A model generated the notes under the pieces. The model ran no database searches and was not told where the DNA came from. It worked only from the letters and a program-made list of their open reading frames with translations. This document shows, piece after piece, positions 59,663 through 63,555 of a stretch of 63,555 bases of DNA. The translations under genes were made by a program, and so were the position numbers. The stretch is from Pseudomonas sp. Au-Pse12 (GTDB taxonomy: Bacteria > Pseudomonadota > Gammaproteobacteria > Pseudomonadales > Pseudomonadaceae). The stretch is from positions 1 through 63,555 of the forward strand of contig NZ_JAJTTH010000016.1 in assembly GCF_021341665.1 (NCBI RefSeq), read 5' to 3'. Every line of letters starts with the position of its first letter. Position 1 is the stretch's first letter.

Positions 59663-59808
59663 GTCGTGAAACTCCTTGAAACATCCAGTCCTGCGCCCAT
59701 GCTAACTTGACGCGCGGCGTTGTAATTGCCCGCTGGTCGTGTTCGATACGCGGTTTTGCAAGGCGGCAAAAGACCACGGCAACGCCGATCGCACAAGGAG
59801 GTGATTGC

Positions 59809-61467
59809 ATGAAAGTTGAGAAGGACAGCGAACTCGACCAGGCCACCCTGCGGATCATCGTCGCCGGTTGCGCCCTGCTCTGGTTTGGCGTGATCGGGTT
59901 TCTGCCGGGGCAGCAGGTCGAGCCCTATGTGCCGGTGATGATCTACATTGCCCTGTTCATGCTGGGTTCGATCCTCCTGCGCATGGCCATTGCCCGCTGG
60001 CCCGGGCACTACCCGGCGCGGCGCATCCTGGGCATGGTCTACGACTACACCGGCACCTGCTACGGCCTGGTGGTGGGCGGCGAGGGGGCGCTGCCGATCT
60101 ACGCGGTGATGGTCTGGGTCAACCTGGGCAATGGCATGCGCTTCGGCTCGCGCTACCTGGCGATCGCCACCGTGCTGGCGCAGGTCGCGCTGTTCATGGT
60201 CTACCTGCTGACTCCCTATTGGCAGGCCCAGCCCTACATGGTGTTGATGCTGATGATCACCAGCACGGTGATTCCGGTGTACGCCCATATCCTGCTCAAG
60301 CGCACCCGCCTGGCTTCCGAAGAGGCAATTGCCGCCAACCTGGAAAAATCCCGCTTCCTGGCCCAGGCCAGCCATGACCTGCGCCAGCCGATCCACTCCA
60401 TTGGCCTGTTCACCGCCTGCCTGCGCGAAGCCAACCTGGGGGTGGATGAGCGGCGGCTGGTGGACAACATCGACCGTTCGCTGCTCAACGTTTCGCAGTT
60501 GTTCCGTTCGATCCTCGACCTCTACACCCTGGACAACGGGCGGGTGCAGCCCAAGTACGACACCGTGCACCTGGGCGAGCTGCTGCGCGACCTGGTACGC
60601 CAGAACACCGAAGCCGCGCGCTGGGCCGGTGTCGAACTGCGGTTGCGCCCTTGCGCCCATTGGGTGCGGGTCGATCCGGGATTGTTGGCGACCATGGTGC
60701 AGAACGTGCTGTCCAACTGCTTCAAGTACGCCGCCGAGCGGCCGGTGCTGATTGGCGTGCGTCGGCGCGGCGCGGGCCTGGCCATTGTCATTTATGACCA
60801 GGGCCGGGGGATTGCCGAGGAACATCTGCCGAAGATCTTCGATGAGTTCTACCGGGTCCGCCAATTGCGCGACAAGGACGTCGAAGGCGTCGGCCTGGGC
60901 CTGTCCATCGTCAAGCGCCTGGGGCAGTTGACCGACCTGCAGGTGACGCTCCGCTCGCGGGTCGATCACGGCACCACGGTCAGCCTGCATGGCTTGTCAC
61001 CGGCCGCGCCGCAGCGTTTACACGGCCGTGACGAGGCGTTGCAGAGCGGCTTGCTGACCGGGTTGCGGGTCTGTCTGGTGGAAGATGACCGCAACGTCCT
61101 GCTGGCCACCTCGGCGCTGCTGGAACGCTGGGGTTGCGTGGTCCAGGCCGAGTCGAGCGGGGAAGATCTGCTGACCGACTGCGACATCATCGTCGCCGAC
61201 TACGATCTGGGCACCCGGGCCTCGGGCATCGAATGCATCGACAGTATCCGCCGGCAGCGCGGCTGGGAGGTGCCGGCACTGATCATCACCGGGCACGACA
61301 TCGAGAAAATCCACGTGGCCCTGCACGACCGCAACATCGCCATCCTCTCCAAGCCGGTGCGGCCGGTGGAACTGCGGGGCACCTTGCGCGCCCTGCGCGA
61401 AACGCCGCCGGCCTCGGCCCACAGCGTTTCGGCGCCAGCGGCGGTTACCAGGTCCGGCATGGGATAA
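59809..61467 (+). CDS. Membrane hybrid histidine kinase with C-terminal receiver
   Basis: The 552-residue product has about six membrane helices (about residues 15-163), a HisKA domain with the phospho-His in QASHDLRQPIHS (His189), an HATPase domain (NVLSNCFKYA, DQGRGI, GVGLGLSIVK) and a C-terminal receiver (about 415-530) with Asp464 in VADYDLG. The ribosome site AAGGAGGTGAT (59795-59805) is an almost full match to the 16S tail, so translation should be strong. The HDLRQP box is of the RpfC/NahK-like type. The signal is unknown. Confidence 0.92.
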   Translation: MKVEKDSELDQATLRIIVAGCALLWFGVIGFLPGQQVEPYVPVMIYIALFMLGSILLRMAIARWPGHYPARRILGMVYDYTGTCYGLVVGGEGALPIYAVMVWVNLGNGMRFGSRYLAIATVLAQVALFMVYLLTPYWQAQPYMVLMLMITSTVIPVYAHILLKRTRLASEEAIAANLEKSRFLAQASHDLRQPIHSIGLFTACLREANLGVDERRLVDNIDRSLLNVSQLFRSILDLYTLDNGRVQPKYDTVHLGELLRDLVRQNTEAARWAGVELRLRPCAHWVRVDPGLLATMVQNVLSNCFKYAAERPVLIGVRRRGAGLAIVIYDQGRGIAEEHLPKIFDEFYRVRQLRDKDVEGVGLGLSIVKRLGQLTDLQVTLRSRVDHGTTVSLHGLSPAAPQRLHGRDEALQSGLLTGLRVCLVEDDRNVLLATSALLERWGCVVQAESSGEDLLTDCDIIVADYDLGTRASGIECIDSIRRQRGWEVPALIITGHDIEKIHVALHDRNIAILSKPVRPVELRGTLRALRETPPASAHSVSAPAAVTRSGMG

Positions 61468-62092
61468 GCAGGGGGTAGTTGGTCATGGTCAGCTTCTTGT
61501 TCTCGCCGCTGGCGACTTCGACGAAGTCATCCAGCATGCCCGAGTACGAAGAGATCGAGCTGCGTTCGGTGTAGTAGTGGGTGGTCACCGGCCCGTAGTT
61601 GGTGTTGCTCTGGCCGGTGCCGACGTACTCGTTCCAGCGGCTGGTGCCGTACACCATGTCCTGGCCCTGGACGAAGTATCGACCGGGTTGCAGGCCCGTG
61701 AACTGGAAGATGCCGTTGCCGTCGGTCCGGGTCACCCGGTGCACGGCCACGGCCTCGGGGGCCATGCTTACCGGCGCGCCTTCGGGCTTGGACGCACGCA
61801 AGCTATGCCAGGCCTGCAAGTGCGGGGTGACCGGGTAGAGATAGATCTTGACGTCGCGGCTGTCCTCGATGCCGTCGTTGCCGACGATGCAGAACTTTCC
61901 GGTGAGCGTTGCAGTGCCCGGTTGCAGGGCGGCGCGGGCGGCCTGGGTGTCGAAGGGGACCTCGGGGTACTGCACGGTTGGGATCTTGACCGGAGGGTAT
62001 TCGTCCAGGGTTCGTCCCTGACGCGGCGCGCAGGCACACAAGGCACAGGCGAGCAGGACCGTGCCTGCCACCATAAGGAAGCGAGAGCTCAT
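61445..62092 (-). CDS. Lipoprotein with carboxypeptidase-regulatory-like domain
   Basis: The 215-residue product from ATG 62092 has a signal peptide and lipobox (LCAC, Cys21). Residues about 55-150 look like a beta-sandwich of the carboxypeptidase regulatory/SdrD-B type (GIFQFTGLQPGRYFVQGQDM), and the C-terminal part has TYTER/SSY-rich strands. The function is unknown. Its 3' end overlaps the end of the histidine kinase gene (23 nt, opposite strands). An 104-nt gap separates it from the next lipoprotein gene upstream. Confidence 0.75.
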   Translation of the reverse strand: MSSRFLMVAGTVLLACALCACAPRQGRTLDEYPPVKIPTVQYPEVPFDTQAARAALQPGTATLTGKFCIVGNDGIEDSRDVKIYLYPVTPHLQAWHSLRASKPEGAPVSMAPEAVAVHRVTRTDGNGIFQFTGLQPGRYFVQGQDMVYGTSRWNEYVGTGQSNTNYGPVTTHYYTERSSISSYSGMLDDFVEVASGENKKLTMTNYPLLIPCRTW

Positions 62093-62196
62093 GGGTTCAC
62101 AACCTTTCAAGAAGTTGCAGTGTTCGCGCGCCATCGGCCTGCTACGGCGCAGGTGCCGGTGGTCGCCGCGAACCTGGGGGGCCAGAGGCCGCCGGC

Positions 62197-62490
62197 TTAC
62201 TGCTTGGTGCACTCGGCGGGCAATGCGACTACCCCGCCCATGGAGGCGAAGGCGACCATGCCGCCGCTGGGCAATATGCAGTTGTATTCGCCGTTGCTGG
62301 TGCTGGCGGTGAAGTAGGTCTGGGAGGCGTCGCTGCGGACATTGGAGACCGTGTTCACCGGCTTGCCGAGGGTGGTCTGGGCGCGGTTCTTGAGGTCGTC
62401 GTTGCTCGGTTTGGCAATGGCGCAACCGCCCAGGGCGAGGGCCAGGGCGCTGAGCAGGGCGAGGGGGCGAAGGCTGGACTGGAGTTTCAT
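62197..62490 (-). CDS. Small lipoprotein of unknown function
   Basis: The 97-residue product from ATG 62490 has a signal peptide and lipobox (LALGGC, Cys23). The remainder (about 70 residues) includes two further cysteines (in EYNCILPSGG and PAECTKQ) that could form a disulfide. I recognise no family. It lies upstream of the other lipoprotein gene on the same strand and may be transcribed with it. Confidence 0.7.
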   Translation of the reverse strand: MKLQSSLRPLALLSALALALGGCAIAKPSNDDLKNRAQTTLGKPVNTVSNVRSDASQTYFTASTSNGEYNCILPSGGMVAFASMGGVVALPAECTKQ

Positions 62491-62719
62491 GATGACTCTT
62501 CCTTGGTGTTGTTGTGTTTTCAACGGCGCAGCCGCTCCCGACACCGCAGAACGGCGGTGTTGAGGAGATCGGGTGGTTGCTCGGCACTATATCCCCGGGC
62601 TGGGGGAGGGTCGATTAGCACAAATGGGCTAATGTCGCTTTGCAATTACGGGGCGCAGGGGGAGGCGCACAGGGACGCCGGATGGGACCGGCGAGGTGTT
62701 GCCGGTCCCGGATCAGGGC

Positions 62720-63040
62720 TCAGGTGAGCAGTTGTTCCTGCAGGCGCCGGCCCAGCACATCCAGCAGGTCGCAGCCGTCGCGCAGGGGGATGACGCACAG
62801 CTGGGCGAAGTCCTGGAGCAGGGCGGGGTTGCTCTGCAGGTTGTCGTGGCTGGCGATGTTTTCCAGCAACTGGGTGGCCGCGCGGATGCGGTGGGCGGCG
62901 GCTTCGTGGAGGGCGTCCAGCGGGGCTTGGGTGTCCACCAGCAGGGCGGGGATGTTGTAGTCGTTGCTGGTCAATGGCATGTGACGAGAGTTGGGCTCTG
63001 TCGCAGTTGTGTCAGGTTTATTGGGTTTGACCTTTTTCAT
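62720..63040 (-). CDS. Small Pseudomonas-type protein (DUF6124/DUF3077-like)
   Basis: The 106-residue product from ATG 63040 begins MKKVKPNKPDTT and has GGAGCT upstream; the open frame continues further but without a ribosome site. The pattern DALHEAAAHRIRAATQLLE (about residues 44-62) and the C-terminal RDGCDLLDVLGRRLQEQL match what I recall of small proteins found in many copies in Pseudomonas genomes, of unknown function. It is cytoplasmic and helical. Confidence 0.65.
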   Translation of the reverse strand: MKKVKPNKPDTTATEPNSRHMPLTSNDYNIPALLVDTQAPLDALHEAAAHRIRAATQLLENIASHDNLQSNPALLQDFAQLCVIPLRDGCDLLDVLGRRLQEQLLT

Positions 63041-63361
63041 TTGATCGAGCTCCGGGTAGGCATGAGAGCTGCCAACGGCCTTCCTACGGGCTTGGGTGGC
63101 AGCCGCGCGCGGGGTAGGAATACCGAATACCCTTGGACTCGGCCACGCCGAAGCGTGCCCGCGCACGGCCGCCGCGGCTGATCTTACGGATGCGACAGAT
63201 GCTCCGCAATCAGACGGGCGCTTATGCGCCAAGGGTTATCGAAGGGTTCCTACGCCCTGTCACTGAATTTGCAGTGACCCCCAGACCTTAAGGGCTGAAC
63301 CTTTGAGGGACAAGGTGATGCAATTGGACGCGAGTTGTAGGAATTTTCGGTGGGCGCGATT
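63041..63361. other. Intergenic region with no gene seen
   Basis: No recognisable gene. Open frames on the minus strand here lack ribosome sites and run into the REPIN. The region presumably holds the promoter of the DUF6124-like gene, but I see no clear -10/-35 pair. Confidence 0.4.
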
Positions 63362-63468
63362 TGTGGCGAGGGAGCTTGCTCCCGCTGGGGCGCGCAGCGC
63401 GCCCAAAAATGGGACTGCTACGCCCCGGAGCGCCGGCCAGTCCCACGGGAGCAAGCTCCCTCGCCACA
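63362..63468. repeat. REPIN at the right end
   Basis: TGTGGCGAGGGAGCTTGCTC at the left and GAGCAAGCTCCCTCGCCACA at the right form a perfect inverted pair of REP cores over 107 bp. This REP family differs from the GCAGGAGCGGGCTTGC type seen after bamB. Confidence 0.85.
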
Positions 63469-63555
63469 GTAGAGGCCTTAAGCCTGGGTTGCGGTTTTTT
63501 GGGGGGGGACATATCCGTTGCTGCGGCTGTGGCCACTGGCGGTTTCGCTCTTACA

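Noticed and set aside
1..63555. CRISPR arrays, prophage or insertion sequences
   Set aside because: No direct-repeat arrays with unique spacers, no integrase, transposase or phage structural genes were found; the repeats present are REP palindromes.

Overview
This 63.5-kb window is chromosomal DNA from a fluorescent-group Pseudomonas (P. fluorescens/protegens/chlororaphis type). The evidence is the protein sequences, the high G+C coding, the order queA-tgt-yajC-secDF, suhB, trmJ-cysE, isc, ndk-rlmN-pilF-rodZ-ispG-hisS-yfgM-bamB-der, and the many Pseudomonas-type REP/REPIN palindromes between genes. I cannot name the species from sequence alone. I see no prophage, insertion sequence, CRISPR array or rRNA operon.

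Layout. 0-7 kb: tRNA-Leu(CAA), then queA-tgt (queuosine) with yajC-secD-secF (protein export), then a glycine-zipper protein. 7-16 kb: suhB (reverse strand), trmJ-cysE, and a complete isc iron-sulfur operon (iscR-S-U-A-hscB-hscA-fdx-iscX) behind two abutting IscR-type sites. 15.6-25 kb: a housekeeping run from ndk to bamB and der, with a REPIN in the last gap. 25-32 kb: a methionine-type aminotransferase with an omega-amidase, a small coiled-coil protein, leuA (reverse), an M23 peptidase and xseA (reverse). 32-39.7 kb: a LysR/TauE pair, a zinc-ribbon protein, guaB and guaA, then a small accessory island holding a methionine-aminopeptidase-like protein without metal ligands and a two-gene module resembling HicA plus an HTH protein, with a perfect palindrome over its putative -35. 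39.7-48 kb: a self-contained trehalose PTS locus: treR facing treP-treC-maltoporin-(EIIA-HPr-EI fusion)-EIIB-like protein without the active Cys. 48-53 kb: multicopper oxidase, tadA, cmoA-cmoB, YhhN and a chagasin-type inhibitor. 53-63.5 kb: a Lon-family protease with a sigma-32-type promoter, divergent from a c-di-GMP phosphodiesterase gene that has a FleQ-box-like site and a stop-start-overlapped upstream small ORF; then a response regulator facing a hybrid histidine kinase, two lipoproteins and a small Pseudomonas-type protein.

How it works together. Most of the window is core metabolism: tRNA modification (queA, tgt, trmJ, rlmN, tadA, cmoAB), Fe-S assembly, envelope biogenesis (secDF, bamB, pilF, rodZ), and nucleotide and leucine synthesis. 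The less ordinary parts are the pseudoenzyme and toxin-antitoxin-like island between guaA and treR, the degenerate EIIB at the end of the trehalose PTS operon, and the regulatory region between lon and the EAL gene. All database-type statements are from memory of protein families and were not searched.
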